Positions 1 to 9,741 of a stretch of 64,000 nucleotides of DNA are shown in pieces (position 1 is the first letter of the stretch; the number at the start of each line of letters is the position of its first letter). Source of the stretch: Labrys wisconsinensis. GTDB taxonomy: Bacteria > Pseudomonadota > Alphaproteobacteria > Rhizobiales > Labraceae. The translations under genes and the position numbers were made by a program. The notes beneath the pieces are model-generated. The model saw nothing but the letters and a program-made list of their open reading frames with translations, had not been told where the DNA came from and searched no databases. The stretch covers positions 186,001 through 250,000 of the forward strand of contig NZ_JAUSVX010000009.1 of NCBI RefSeq assembly GCF_030814995.1, written 5' to 3'.

Positions 1-60
1 TCCCAGAGCTCGGCCCTCGACAAGCCGGCGGGCGCTCCGGCGCCGGCCCGGGTCGAGTAG
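1..60 (+). CDS. C-terminal tail of probable RND efflux periplasmic adaptor (partial)
   Basis: The first 57 bases read as an open frame ending in a TAG stop at 58-60, with a low-complexity Ala/Pro-rich tail (ends [12 protein letters not shown]). It lies 11 bases upstream of an RND pump gene. In this kind of operon the gene before the pump is normally the membrane-fusion (adaptor) protein, and Pro/Ala-rich C-terminal tails are common there. The assignment rests on context only, because no conserved domain is inside the window. The stop codon overlaps the likely ribosome site (GGAG, 60-63) of the pump. Confidence 0.5.
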   Translation, partial: SQSSALDKPAGAPAPARVE

Positions 61-71
61 GAGCCGCGGGC

Positions 72-3000
72 ATGTCGCGTTTCTTCATCAACCGGCCGAT
101 CTTCGCCTGGGTCATCGTCATCTCGGTGATGCTGGCCGGCCTGCTCGCCATCACCAGCCTGGCGATCGAGCAATATCCGCAGATCGCGCCGCCCTCGGTG
201 TCGATCAGCGCCACCTATTCCGGCGCCGACGCCCAGACGGTGGAGAACTCGGTGACCAAGGTCATCGAGCAGGGCCTGACCGGCATCGACAATCTCGACT
301 ACATCACCTCGACCTCGACCTCCTCGGGCAGCGCCTCGATCACGGTCACCTTCACCAGCGCCGCCGATCCCGACGTGGCGCAGATGCAGGTGCAGAACAA
401 GCTGCAGCTCGTCCAGGCGCAGCTGCCCTCGACCGTGCAGAGCACCGGCATCACCGTCTCGAAGGCCTCCACCGGCTTCCTGATGGTGGTGGCCTTCGTC
501 TCCACCGACGGCAAGATGACGGCGACCGACGTCGCCGACTACGTCAAGAGCAGCGTCAACGACACCATCTCGCGCGTCGAGGGCGTCGGCACCACCCAGC
601 TGTTCGGCGGCGGCTATGCCATGCGCATCTGGCTCGACCCGGACAAGCTCGCCAAATATGCGCTGATGCCGGGCGACGTCGCCACGGCCATCCAGGCCCA
701 GAACGTCCAGGTCGCCGCCGGCCAGCTCGGCGACATCCCGCAGCGCAAGGGCCAGCAGCTCAACGTCACCGTGACGGCCCAGAGCCGCCTGCAGACCCCG
801 CAGCAGTTCGAGAACATCATCCTCAAGAGCGCCAGCTCGGGCTCGATCGTCCGGCTCAACGACGTCGCCACCGTGGAGCTCGGGTCCGACAGCTACACCA
901 CCAGCTCCAAGTATAGCGGCCTGCCCTCGGCCGGCATGGGCATCAACCTGGCCACCGGCGCCAATGCCATCAACACCTCCAAGGCGGTCAAGGCCACCAT
1001 CGACAGCCTGGCCTCGACCTTTCCGGAGGGGATGAAGGTCTACTATCCCTACGACACGACCCCGTTCGTGCTCCTGTCGATCGAGGACGTGGTGAAGACG
1101 CTGGTGGAGGCCATCGTCCTGGTCTTCCTGGTGATGTTCTTGTTCCTGCAGAACATCCGGGCGACGATCATCCCCACCCTCGCCGTGCCGATCGTGCTGC
1201 TCGGCACCTTCGGCGTCCTCGCCGTGCTCGGCTATTCCATCAACACGCTGACGATGTTCGCCATGGTGCTCGCCATCGGCCTCCTGGTCGACGACGCCAT
1301 CGTCGTGGTCGAGAACGTCGAGCGCGTCATGCAGGAGGAGGGCCTCGGCCCGCGCGAGGCGACGCTGCGCTCGATGGAGGAGATCACCGGCGCCCTGGTC
1401 GGCGTCGCCACGGTGCTCTCCGCCGTGTTCGTGCCGATGGCCTTCTATTCCGGCGCGGTCGGCGTCATCTACCGCCAGTTCTCGGTGACCATCGTCTCGG
1501 CCATGGCGCTCTCGGTGCTGGTGGCGCTGATCTTCACCCCGGCGCTCTGCGCCACCATCCTCAGGCCGCCGAAGGACCATGCCACCCAGCGCGGCTTCTT
1601 CGGCTGGTTCAACCGCACCTTCGACCGCGGCACCCAGGCCTACCGCAACGGCGTCGCCGGGGTGATCAGCCGTTCCTGGCGCTTCCTCGCCGTGTTCCTC
1701 CTCATCGGCGGCGGCATGCTCTGGCTGCTCGAGCGCCTGCCGAGCTCCTTCCTGCCGGACGAGGACCGCGGCATCGTCATCACCAGCGTGACGCTGCCGC
1801 CGGGCGCGACGCAGGATCGGACGGAGAAGGTGCTCGCCACTGTCCGCGACCACTTCCTCAAGGACGAGAAGGACTATGTCGAGGGCATCTTCACCGTGGT
1901 CGGCTTCGGCTTCGGCGGCGCGGGCCAGAATGTCGGCATCGCCTTCGTGCCCCTGAAGGACTTCAGCGTCCGCACCGACCCGAACGGCAAGGCGCAGGCC
2001 ATCGTCGGCCGGGCGATGAAGGCCTTCTCGCAGATCCGCGACGGCATGGTGTTCGCCCTGACGCCGCCGGCCGTCACCGGCTTCGGCAACACCAGCGGCT
2101 TCGACTTCTACCTGCAGGACCTGAACGGCGCAGGGCACGACAAGCTGATGGAGACGCGCAACCTGCTGCTCGGCATGGCGGCGAAGAGCCCGCTCCTGGT
2201 CGGCACGCGGCCCAACGGCCAGGAGGATACGCCGCAATATTCCGTCAACATCGACCAGGAGAAGGCGAGCGCCCTCGACCTCAGCCTGTCCGACATCACC
2301 ACCACGCTGTCGACGGCCTGGGGCGGCACCTATGTCAACGACTTCATCGACCGCGGCCGCGTCAAGAAGGTCTATCTCCAGTCGGCCGCGGATTTCCGCA
2401 TGCAGCCGGAGGACCTCGGGCGCTGGTATGTCCGCAACTCCGACAACGCCATGGTGCCCTTCACCGCCTTCGCCACCGGCAAGTGGAGCTACGGCTCGCC
2501 GCGCCTGGAACGCTACAACGGCGCCTCGGCAGTGGAGATCCAGGGGGCTGCCGCGCCGGGCGTCAGCTCGGGCGATGCGATGAACGCCATCGACGGCTTC
2601 GTGGCGCAGCTGCCGCCCGGCTATCGGCACGAATGGACCGGCCTCTCCGCCCAGGAGCGGCTGTCGGGCAGCCAGGCGACGCAGCTCTACCTGCTCTCGG
2701 CCCTGGTGGTGTTCCTGGCCCTCGCCGCCCTCTACGAGAGCTGGTCCATCCCCTTCGCCGTCATGCTGTCCGTGCCGATCGGCATCTTCGGCGCGGTGCT
2801 GGCGGCGACGCTGTTCGGCCAGTCCAACGACGTCTATTTCAAGGTCGGCCTGCTGACCACGATCGGCCTCGCCGCCAAGAACGCCATCCTGATCGTCGAA
2901 TTCGCCATGGAGCAGCAGAAGGCCGGCAAGGGCCTGGTCGAGGCGACGCTGGAGGCCTCGCGCCAGCGCCTGCGCCCGATCCTGATGACCTCCTTCGCCT

Positions 3001-3215
3001 TCATCCTCGGCGTGACGCCGCTCGCCATCGCCTCGGGCGCCGGCTCGGGCAGCCAGAACTCGATCGGCATCGGCGTGATGGGCGGCATGATCGCCGCGAC
3101 CGTGCTCGGCATCTTCTTCATCCCGCTCCTCTTCGTCGCGGTCTGCCGCGTGTTCTCGCGGCGCGCCGCGCCCGCGGACCGGGCCGACACGACTCCAGCC
3201 GCCGGAACCCCATGA
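72..3215 (+). CDS. RND multidrug efflux inner-membrane pump (HAE-1/AcrB family)
   Basis: A 1047-residue protein, full length for the AcrB/MexB family of proton-driven drug exporters. It begins [15 protein letters not shown], the usual cytoplasmic start and first membrane helix. TM4 carries the adjacent aspartates of the proton relay ([15 protein letters not shown], about residues 403-417), and the partner lysine is in [13 protein letters not shown] near residue 940. Two large periplasmic loops separate the two helix bundles. GGAG at 60-63 supports the ATG at 72. It forms an operon with the adaptor (upstream) and the outer-membrane channel (downstream) and should build a tripartite pump across both membranes. 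The substrate cannot be told from sequence. Confidence 0.97.
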   Translation: MSRFFINRPIFAWVIVISVMLAGLLAITSLAIEQYPQIAPPSVSISATYSGADAQTVENSVTKVIEQGLTGIDNLDYITSTSTSSGSASITVTFTSAADPDVAQMQVQNKLQLVQAQLPSTVQSTGITVSKASTGFLMVVAFVSTDGKMTATDVADYVKSSVNDTISRVEGVGTTQLFGGGYAMRIWLDPDKLAKYALMPGDVATAIQAQNVQVAAGQLGDIPQRKGQQLNVTVTAQSRLQTPQQFENIILKSASSGSIVRLNDVATVELGSDSYTTSSKYSGLPSAGMGINLATGANAINTSKAVKATIDSLASTFPEGMKVYYPYDTTPFVLLSIEDVVKTLVEAIVLVFLVMFLFLQNIRATIIPTLAVPIVLLGTFGVLAVLGYSINTLTMFAMVLAIGLLVDDAIVVVENVERVMQEEGLGPREATLRSMEEITGALVGVATVLSAVFVPMAFYSGAVGVIYRQFSVTIVSAMALSVLVALIFTPALCATILRPPKDHATQRGFFGWFNRTFDRGTQAYRNGVAGVISRSWRFLAVFLLIGGGMLWLLERLPSSFLPDEDRGIVITSVTLPPGATQDRTEKVLATVRDHFLKDEKDYVEGIFTVVGFGFGGAGQNVGIAFVPLKDFSVRTDPNGKAQAIVGRAMKAFSQIRDGMVFALTPPAVTGFGNTSGFDFYLQDLNGAGHDKLMETRNLLLGMAAKSPLLVGTRPNGQEDTPQYSVNIDQEKASALDLSLSDITTTLSTAWGGTYVNDFIDRGRVKKVYLQSAADFRMQPEDLGRWYVRNSDNAMVPFTAFATGKWSYGSPRLERYNGASAVEIQGAAAPGVSSGDAMNAIDGFVAQLPPGYRHEWTGLSAQERLSGSQATQLYLLSALVVFLALAALYESWSIPFAVMLSVPIGIFGAVLAATLFGQSNDVYFKVGLLTTIGLAAKNAILIVEFAMEQQKAGKGLVEATLEASRQRLRPILMTSFAFILGVTPLAIASGAGSGSQNSIGIGVMGGMIAATVLGIFFIPLLFVAVCRVFSRRAAPADRADTTPAAGTP

Positions 3216-3253
3216 TGCAGTCCTGTGATCGAAACGCACAAGGGAGCCTGGGC

Positions 3254-4774
3254 ATGACCGGCGCAGCATCCGCGGGTGGCCGGCGGCCGGCTCGCCCTTC
3301 CCCTCCGCTGCGGGTCGCGGCGCTGCTTGCAGCCGCGTTGCTCGGCGGCTGCGCCGTGGTCGGCCCGGACTACCAGACCCCCCGCGTCGCGGTGCCGGGG
3401 CGCTGGAGCGGGGCCGCCGCCGCGCAGCAGCGCCAGCAGCCTCAGCTGTCGCAATGGTGGCGGCGCCTGAACGATCCGGTTTTGAACGGATTGATCGAAG
3501 AGGCGATATCAGGCAATCTCGACGTCGCCACCGCCAAGGCCAAGATCCGCGAGGCGCGCGCCACGAGGCGCGAGGCGGTCGGCGGTCTCTTTCCCACCCT
3601 CAGCGGCTCGGCCGACGCCGCCCGCAACCGCACGGGCGGCACCTCGACCAGCTCGGCCGGCGCCGGCAACATCACCTACAACACCTTCAGCGCCGGGCTC
3701 GACGCCAGCTGGGAGCTCGACCTGTTCGGCGCCAACCACCGCGCGGTGGAGGCGGCGACCTACGGCGTCGAGGCCGCCGAGGCCGACCTGCGCGCCACGC
3801 TGGTCACCCTGGTCGGCGACGTCGCCACCGCCTATGTCGATGCCCGCGGCTACCAGGCCCGCATCGCCCTCGCCCGCCGCACCGCCTCCTCCCAGCGCGA
3901 CACCGCCGCGCTGACCCGGACCAAGTTCACGGCCGGCTCGGCCTCGGCCGTCGACGCGGCCAATGCCGACGCGGAAGCCGCCTCGACCGCCGCCAACATT
4001 CCCCTCTACGAGCAATCCTTCGCCCAGGACGTGCACCAGCTCAGCGTGCTGCTCGGGCGCGAGCCGACCGCCCTGGCGGAGCGGCTGAAGCGGACGGCGC
4101 CGATCCCCACGCCCGGACGCCCGCTGCCGACCGGCATTCCCGCCGACATCCTGCTGGTCCGCCCCGACGTGCGCGAGGCCGAGCGCCAGCTCGCCCAGTA
4201 CACCGCCAAGGTCGGCCAGGCCGAGGCCGCGCTCTATCCCTCGGTCAGCCTCACCGGCTCGCTGTCGACCTCCGGCACCAAGATCGGCGACCTCGCCAAG
4301 AATTCCTCGATCAGCTGGTCGTTCGGGCCGTCGGTGAGCGTGCCGATCTTCCAGGGCGGCCAGCTCACGGCCGAGGTCGACATCGCCCGGGCCCAGCGCG
4401 ACCAATATTTCATCGCCCTGCGCTCGGCCGTGCTGACCGCGCTGCAGGACGTGGAGAACGCGCTGGTCAACCTCTCGACCCAGCGGCGCAACGCCGCCCA
4501 GCTCGGCCAGGCGGTGAAGGGCTACCAGGACGCCGCCCGGCTGGCGCATGTGCTCTACCAGGCCGGCTCGGAGAGCTTCCTCGACGTGCTGACCGCCGAC
4601 CGCTCTCTCTATTCGGCGCAGGATTCACTGCTGCAGAGCCGGGTCGCCATCACCAAATACTATGTCGCCCTCGCCAAGGCGCTGGGCGGCGGCTGGGACG
4701 GCGCCATCGACAGCTCGAAGCCGGAGGTGGTGGACACCAACACCGGGCCGCATCTGGCGGCGGCGCAGAATTGA
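3254..4774 (+). CDS. RND efflux outer-membrane channel lipoprotein (OprM/NodT family)
   Basis: 506 residues from the ATG at 3254, chosen because AGGGAG lies 7 bases upstream and because it leads straight into a lipoprotein signal peptide with lipobox LGGC (Cys33). In-frame ATGs at 3212 and 3215 overlap the pump stop codon and would add 13-14 residues. After the lipobox comes the family signature (VVGPDYQTP), then the duplicated helical/beta-barrel repeats; a conserved late motif is AGSESFLDVLTADRSLYSAQ. The protein is the TolC-like exit duct of the upstream pump. A decayed partial copy of its 3' end is found at 10817-10938. Confidence 0.95.
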   Translation: MTGAASAGGRRPARPSPPLRVAALLAAALLGGCAVVGPDYQTPRVAVPGRWSGAAAAQQRQQPQLSQWWRRLNDPVLNGLIEEAISGNLDVATAKAKIREARATRREAVGGLFPTLSGSADAARNRTGGTSTSSAGAGNITYNTFSAGLDASWELDLFGANHRAVEAATYGVEAAEADLRATLVTLVGDVATAYVDARGYQARIALARRTASSQRDTAALTRTKFTAGSASAVDAANADAEAASTAANIPLYEQSFAQDVHQLSVLLGREPTALAERLKRTAPIPTPGRPLPTGIPADILLVRPDVREAERQLAQYTAKVGQAEAALYPSVSLTGSLSTSGTKIGDLAKNSSISWSFGPSVSVPIFQGGQLTAEVDIARAQRDQYFIALRSAVLTALQDVENALVNLSTQRRNAAQLGQAVKGYQDAARLAHVLYQAGSESFLDVLTADRSLYSAQDSLLQSRVAITKYYVALAKALGGGWDGAIDSSKPEVVDTNTGPHLAAAQN

Positions 4775-4861
4775 GGCGCGGCTGCCCGGACAGGTCCCAG
4801 CAGAGCCAGACGCCACCAGCAGGCGTGCACTCGGGCGCGGAAGCGAAGCCCATGCATCGCC

Positions 4862-5755
4862 TCAAGCCTGCTCCGTCTTCCGCATGGCCTGAAGAAGCGT
4901 CGTCCGGGCAGACGCCAAATGCTTTCGACAGAAGAACTCAGCATCCAGCTCATTGCCGGATCTGAGTCCTACCATATAGTTCAAATGCTCGCGTATTGCG
5001 ACCTCGTTGCGCTCCTTCTCATCCACCTTGCTCCACTGGTAGTGATAGTGAAATATAATTGAAATTACATCATAGAAATCAACGATAAATCTATTGCTCG
5101 AAGCGTGATGAATCAGGCGATGGAAGCGATCGTCCAACTCTGAAAACTCGCGATAGCGCTCGTCGATTTGCAGCAGCAGTTGCCGATGCGCGACCTCGAT
5201 CGCTTCGAGCTCCTGCCAGATCGGGCTCTCCGCCGGAAGATGCACGAAGGCTCGCGCCGAGCGCAGCTCGAACATCTCCCGCACCTCGAACAGTTCCAGG
5301 GCGAAGGCCTCGGTGAAGCCGTTGAGGACCCAGTGGCGGTTGCGCTGCTTCTCTATCAGGCCGAATCGGCTGAAGCGGATCAGGAACTCGCGGACGGCGG
5401 AGGTGCTGACGCCGATCTCGCGGGCGATATCGGCTTCGTTGATCTGGCTGCCCGGCTGCGCGTCGGCGGAGAGCACCCAGCGCAAGAAGGCGCGTTCGAT
5501 CACGGCCGAGACGGGGGCGGTCTCGGCCTCGGGGAAATAGTCTTCCGGCCGCGGAGGGCGCAGAACCTGCTTCGAACGGCTTTCCCAGGCGATCAGCCCC
5601 GCTTCGACCAGCTTGTCGAGAATGACCCGGACCGTCGTGCGGCTGATCCCCAGCCGCCCCGCGATCTCGGCCTCCGACGGCAGCCCCTCTCCGACCTGCA
5701 GCAGGCCGAGGCTGGCATTGTAGGCCTCCTTGAAGAGGGTGTTGGGCTTGCTCAT
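4862..5755 (-). CDS. GntR-family regulator with two tandem winged-helix domains and an FCD domain
   Basis: 297 residues from the ATG at 5755 (MSKPNTLFKEAYN). Residues about 25-65 form a winged helix (LPSEAEIAGRLGISRTTVR). Residues about 85-148 form a second one (INEADIAREIGVSTSAVREF). An FCD-type all-helical ligand domain follows from about 150, with typical metal-ligand positions (ELDDRFHRLIHHAS, then HYHYQW). FCD regulators usually have a single DNA-binding domain, so the tandem arrangement is unusual. An in-frame start 40 codons upstream is possible, but the extra residues look like non-coding translation. It is divergent from the sugar ABC operon at 6094, which it probably controls. The ligand is unknown. 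Confidence 0.88.
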   Translation of the reverse strand: MSKPNTLFKEAYNASLGLLQVGEGLPSEAEIAGRLGISRTTVRVILDKLVEAGLIAWESRSKQVLRPPRPEDYFPEAETAPVSAVIERAFLRWVLSADAQPGSQINEADIAREIGVSTSAVREFLIRFSRFGLIEKQRNRHWVLNGFTEAFALELFEVREMFELRSARAFVHLPAESPIWQELEAIEVAHRQLLLQIDERYREFSELDDRFHRLIHHASSNRFIVDFYDVISIIFHYHYQWSKVDEKERNEVAIREHLNYMVGLRSGNELDAEFFCRKHLASARTTLLQAMRKTEQA

Positions 5756-6093
5756 CCTCGATTCACCGTTTGCACGCGATCTTCGGCCACGGAAGCCGTC
5801 GAATGCAACTCGGTTCCGGGAATCGCCGGCTGTGGGTGCCAGTGCCCATATGAGACCGTCGTTTACCGATAACAATCCTCATCGATCCTTATCGCGCGCC
5901 ATCCTCGCCGCCGTGGCGGCGTGCCGGCGTCGGCGATGAACACGGACAAGAGAAAATCTTGGCATATTGCCAAGCCTGCCCAACTGATCTAGGAATCCAG
6001 AAATGGTCTTATAACGATAAAAAACGTCGGTTGCGGTAGGTGCGGCCGAACCAACGTTCCGGTTTAACACCGCGCCAGGGAAGGATCTCACCC
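5756..6093. other. Divergent promoter region between GntR regulator and ABC operon
   Basis: A 338-base non-coding stretch. It holds a perfect 17-base dyad at 5958-5974 (listed separately). CGATAA and its complement TTATCG recur near 5867-5895 and again near 6015-6022, in a locally AT-richer stretch. A strong ribosome site (AGGGAAGGA, 6077-6085) precedes the binding-protein gene. No open frame of plausible composition was seen. The region is the obvious place for both promoters and for binding by the adjacent regulator. Confidence 0.6.
5958..5974. promoter_or_regulatory. Candidate operator dyad CTTGGCA-TAT-TGCCAAG
   Basis: Perfect inverted repeat with 7-base arms and a 3-base centre, 120 bases upstream of the binding-protein start and inside the shared divergent region. 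Size and symmetry fit a dimeric repressor. The nearest candidate is the GntR-type protein encoded at 4862-5755; this is inference from position. Confidence 0.5.
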
Positions 6094-7089
6094 ATGACAG
6101 CAACAGCCCGGAGCCTCACCCGCCGCCGCCTCGCCTTCATGGCTGCAGCCGCGTTCGTGGTCGCCGGTCTCGCCGCAGGCCGGCCCGCCGAGGCCGCCGC
6201 CACGTCGATTCCGATCATCGTCAAGGACACCACCTCGTTCTACTGGCAGATCGTGCTCGCCGGCGCGCGCAAGGCCGGCAAGGACCTCGGCGTCGAGGTG
6301 CCCGAACTCGGCGCCCAGTCCGAAGCCGACATCAACGGCCAGATCTCGATCCTCGAGAACGCCGTGGCCAACAAGCCAGCCGCCATCGTCATTGCGCCGA
6401 CCCAGCGCGCCGCCCTCGGCAAGCCGATCGACGAGGCCGCCGCGTCGGTCAAGATCATCGGCATCGACTCGGCCGCGGACTCCAAGGCCTTCACGTCGTT
6501 CCTCACCACCGACAACGTGCAGGGCGGGCGCATCGCTGCCGATGGCCTGGCGGAGGCCATCAAGGCCAAGTACGGCACGGCGGAGGGGGAGATCGCGCTC
6601 ATCACCCATCTGCCGGGAGTGGGATCGCTCGACGAGCGCGCCAAGGGCTTCAAGGAGGAGCTGGCGGCCAAGTATCCCGGCCTGAAGCTCGTCGCCAACA
6701 AGGTCTCGGACGGCACGGCGAACGGGGGCCTCAACATCACGACCGATCTGTTGACGGCCTTCCCGAACCTGCGGGGCATCTTCGCTTCGAACCTGATCCA
6801 GGCCCAGGGCGCCGGCCAGGCCGTTGCCGAGAACAAGGCCCAGGACAAGGTCAAGCTGGTCGGCTTCGACAGCGACGACAAGCTCGTCAAGTTCCTCAAG
6901 GACGGCGTCATCGCCGCGCTCGTCGTTCAGGACCCGTTCCGAATGGGCTATGATGGCGTCAAGACTGCTCTCGCCGCCTCCAAGGGCGAGAAGGTCGAGG
7001 CCTTCGTCGACACCGGCGCCAACCTCATCACCCAGGCCAACATCAACGAGCCGCGGTCCCAGGAGCTGCTCAATCCGAAGGTGAAGTGA
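6094..7089 (+). CDS. Sugar ABC transporter substrate-binding protein (RbsB-like)
   Basis: 331 residues with an N-terminal signal peptide: basic start, hydrophobic core AAAAFVVAGLAAG, likely cleavage near AEA-A. It is followed by a periplasmic-binding-protein fold of the ribose/galactose type I class (SIPIIVKDTTSFYWQIVLAG at the first strand; NIT-DLLTAFPNLRGIFASN; KLVGFDSDDKLVKFLKDG). The ATG at 6094 follows AGGGAAGGA by 8 bases. Operon order binding protein, ATPase, permease is typical of the CUT2/ribose family. It captures a monosaccharide or polyol in the periplasm; which one is not evident. Confidence 0.93.
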   Translation: MTATARSLTRRRLAFMAAAAFVVAGLAAGRPAEAAATSIPIIVKDTTSFYWQIVLAGARKAGKDLGVEVPELGAQSEADINGQISILENAVANKPAAIVIAPTQRAALGKPIDEAAASVKIIGIDSAADSKAFTSFLTTDNVQGGRIAADGLAEAIKAKYGTAEGEIALITHLPGVGSLDERAKGFKEELAAKYPGLKLVANKVSDGTANGGLNITTDLLTAFPNLRGIFASNLIQAQGAGQAVAENKAQDKVKLVGFDSDDKLVKFLKDGVIAALVVQDPFRMGYDGVKTALAASKGEKVEAFVDTGANLITQANINEPRSQELLNPKVK

Positions 7090-7166
7090 GCACCGGGCGA
7101 TCAACCGGGCCGACGGGCGCCTTGCCACGGCACCCGTCGCTCTCCTCGCGAGGACTCGTTGGAGCC

Positions 7167-8687
7167 ATGAGCGGATCAGACGCAATCGCGAGCGGGGCGG
7201 CCTTTGGCGAGGCGCCGATCCTCGAGCTCAGGCGGCTCGACAAGCGCTTCGCCGGAACCCACGCCCTGAAATCCGTGGATCTCGCCTTCCAGGCCGGCGA
7301 AATCCACGCGATCGTCGGCGAGAACGGCGCCGGCAAGTCGACGCTGATCAAGCTGCTGACCGGTGTCCATACGCGCTCGTCCGGCGAGGTGCTGTGGCAA
7401 GGCAGGCCGGTTGCGCTCACTACGCCCCATGAGGCCATCGATCTCGGCATCAACGCCGTTCACCAGGAAGTGGTGCTCTGCCCGCACCTGACCGTCGCCG
7501 CCAACATGTTTCTCGGCGACGAGCAGGTCCGCTTCGGCCTGCTCAAGGAGCGGGCCATGGTGGGGGCGGCCCAGGCCATCCTCGACGAGCTCGGCTTCAG
7601 CCTGCCCGCGAACGTGCTGCTGTCGGACCTGACCATCGGCCAGCAGCAGCTGATCGCTGCCGCCCGCGCCGCAACGCGCGGCACCCGGTTCCTGATCTTC
7701 GACGAGCCCACGGCCTATCTGACGAGGCAGGAAGCGGCCCAGCTCTTCGCGCTCATCCGGCGGCTGAAGACGCAAGGCGTGACCATCGTCTATATCAGCC
7801 ATCGCATGGAGGAGGTCTTCGAGCTCGCCGACCGGGTGTCGGTGCTGCGCGACGGCAGCCTGATCGGCACGCGCGCCATCGGCGCCACCACCGAGGCCGA
7901 GCTGATCGCGCTGATGATCAACCGCGCGATCGAGCAGATCTATCACAAGGAGCAGATCGCGACGGGGGGCCGGATCCTCGAGACGCGCGGCCTCTCGGGC
8001 CAGGGTTTCAGCGACGTCTCGCTCACCGTGCATGAAGGCCAGATCGTCGGGCTGTACGGTCTCATCGGCGCCGGCCGCAGCGAATGCGTCACCAGCATCT
8101 TCGGCCGCCACCCGACGACGGGGGGGCAGGTCATCTGGCAGGGGCGGCCCGTTGCCATCCGCAGCGAGCGCGATGCCATCCGTCTCGGCATGGCCCTGGC
8201 GCCGGAAAGCCGGCGCGACCAGGGCCTGTGCCTCAACCTCGGCGTCGGCCACAACCTCAATCTTCCCGTCTACGACCGCCTGACCCGTGGCGTGACCATC
8301 TCCGGCAGGCTGGAGAAGGAGCATGCCGATCGGCAGATCGGCGATCTCAGGATCAAGACGCAGAGCCGCAGCGCGCCGGCCTTCAGCCTGTCGGGTGGCA
8401 ACCAGCAGAAGATCGTCATCGGCAAATGGCTCAATCACGGGGCCAAGCTCTTCATCTTCGACGAGCCGACCGTCGGCGTCGACGTCGGCACGAAGGCGGA
8501 GATCTACAGGCTCTTCTCGGCGCTGCTGGAAGGGGGAGCGGGCATCATCCTGATCTCGTCCTACCTGCCGGAGGTCTATGAGCTTTCGGACGAGCTGCAT
8601 GTCTTCCGGGCGGGAAGGCAGGTCGCGACCCACGCCTTCAAGGCCGTGTCGCACGAACAGATTCTCAGCGAAGCGATCGGCGTCTGA
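7167..8687 (+). CDS. Sugar ABC transporter ATPase with two nucleotide-binding domains (RbsA/MglA-like)
   Basis: 506 residues from the ATG at 7167. A GTG at 7086, overlapping the upstream stop, is also in frame, but the added 27 residues are low-complexity and unlike the family. The first nucleotide-binding domain has Walker A GENGAGKST (51-59) and Walker B LIFDEPTAYL. The second has the degenerate P-loop usual in this class (LYGLIGAGRSE), signature LSGGNQQK and Walker B FIFDEPTVGVD. Full length for RbsA (about 500). It powers import through the permease that follows. Confidence 0.94.
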   Translation: MSGSDAIASGAAFGEAPILELRRLDKRFAGTHALKSVDLAFQAGEIHAIVGENGAGKSTLIKLLTGVHTRSSGEVLWQGRPVALTTPHEAIDLGINAVHQEVVLCPHLTVAANMFLGDEQVRFGLLKERAMVGAAQAILDELGFSLPANVLLSDLTIGQQQLIAAARAATRGTRFLIFDEPTAYLTRQEAAQLFALIRRLKTQGVTIVYISHRMEEVFELADRVSVLRDGSLIGTRAIGATTEAELIALMINRAIEQIYHKEQIATGGRILETRGLSGQGFSDVSLTVHEGQIVGLYGLIGAGRSECVTSIFGRHPTTGGQVIWQGRPVAIRSERDAIRLGMALAPESRRDQGLCLNLGVGHNLNLPVYDRLTRGVTISGRLEKEHADRQIGDLRIKTQSRSAPAFSLSGGNQQKIVIGKWLNHGAKLFIFDEPTVGVDVGTKAEIYRLFSALLEGGAGIILISSYLPEVYELSDELHVFRAGRQVATHAFKAVSHEQILSEAIGV

Positions 8688-8731
8688 CGCGAAGACGTCG
8701 TCAGGCCAGGAAGAAGCGAGGCGATGGAGCC

Positions 8732-9712
8732 ATGACTCAGGAAACGGTCGCGAGCAGCACGGGCGCAGGGCGGCGCAAGCTCGACTTCAACAATCTCCTC
8801 GGCCTCTCGCTCGTCGCCGTGCTGCTGTTGATGTTCGTTGCCCTGTCGCTGTTGACGACGACCTTCGCGACGCCCGGCAACATCTCGAACCTGGCCCGCC
8901 AGGGGGCGATGATCGCCATCCTCGCGGTGGGCGAAACCTTCGTGATCATCACGGCCGGCATCGATCTGTCCGTCGGCTCCATCGTCGGCTTCGCGACCGT
9001 GATCGTATCGCTGCTCATCGAGAACAACGTGCCGGTCTGGCTTGCCATCCCGATCACCCTGATCGCCGGAGCGGCGATCGGCGCCTTTCACGCCTTCGGC
9101 ATCGTCCGCATGGGGTTGCCGCCATTCATCATGACGCTCGCAACCCTGACGGCTCTGCAGGGCGCGGGTCTCCTGATCACCGACGGCTCGACCATCAACA
9201 TCACGAACGACGACTTCACGGGCTTCTCGCGTGGCAGCCTCTTCGGCGTGCCGAACCTGTTCTGGATCGTGATCGCGGTCGCCGTTCCGGGGCTGATCTA
9301 CCTGCACTTCAGCAAGTTCGGCCGCTACCTCTATGCAGTCGGATCCAATGCCGAGGCCGCCCGCCTCTCCGGCATCAACGTGCGCAGCGTGATCTACACC
9401 GCCTATATCCTGTCCGCCCTCTGCGCGGCCGTGGTCGGCGTGATGCTGGCCTCCCGCACCGGCACCGGCAACGCCACCCAGGCCAACGGCTGGGAGTTGC
9501 AGGCGATCGCCTCCTCCGTCATCGGCGGGACCAGCTTGTTCGGAGCGGTCGGCACGATCTGGGGACCGCTCCTCGGGGCCTTCATCCTGGCGACGATCCG
9601 CAACGGCGCCAACCTCCTGAACGTCAATTCGTTCTGGCAGTTCATCATCACGGGCGGCCTGATCATCGTCATCGTCTATTTCGACCAGCTTCGCCGGCGC
9701 CGGGCCCGCTGA
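8732..9712 (+). CDS. Sugar ABC transporter permease (RbsC-like)
   Basis: 326 residues with about eight to ten hydrophobic segments. It shows the CUT2 permease signature near residue 70 (ETFVIITAGIDLSVGSI) and a late conserved stretch (SSVIGGTSLFGAVGTIWG). It lies 44 bases after the ATPase gene in the same operon and should form the membrane channel of the importer. Confidence 0.94.
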   Translation: MTQETVASSTGAGRRKLDFNNLLGLSLVAVLLLMFVALSLLTTTFATPGNISNLARQGAMIAILAVGETFVIITAGIDLSVGSIVGFATVIVSLLIENNVPVWLAIPITLIAGAAIGAFHAFGIVRMGLPPFIMTLATLTALQGAGLLITDGSTINITNDDFTGFSRGSLFGVPNLFWIVIAVAVPGLIYLHFSKFGRYLYAVGSNAEAARLSGINVRSVIYTAYILSALCAAVVGVMLASRTGTGNATQANGWELQAIASSVIGGTSLFGAVGTIWGPLLGAFILATIRNGANLLNVNSFWQFIITGGLIIVIVYFDQLRRRRAR

Positions 9713-9741
9713 CGCCTGAGATCGAGCATGAGGAGGCGGCC

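Noticed and set aside
3454-4965. Long Arg/Pro-rich frame overlapping the channel gene
   Set aside because: Typical frame-shifted shadow of a high-GC gene; no domain and no ribosome site. The same applies to long frames opposite parC (23199-25733), the second ABC gene (17989-19710) and ligA (40264-42453).
5958-5974. Sigma-54 promoter (TGGCA...TTGC)
   Set aside because: GG to GC spacing is 7 instead of 10, and the sequence is a perfect dyad.
7086-7166. Upstream GTG start for the sugar ATPase
   Set aside because: The added residues are low-complexity and the ATG at 7167 gives the normal family length.
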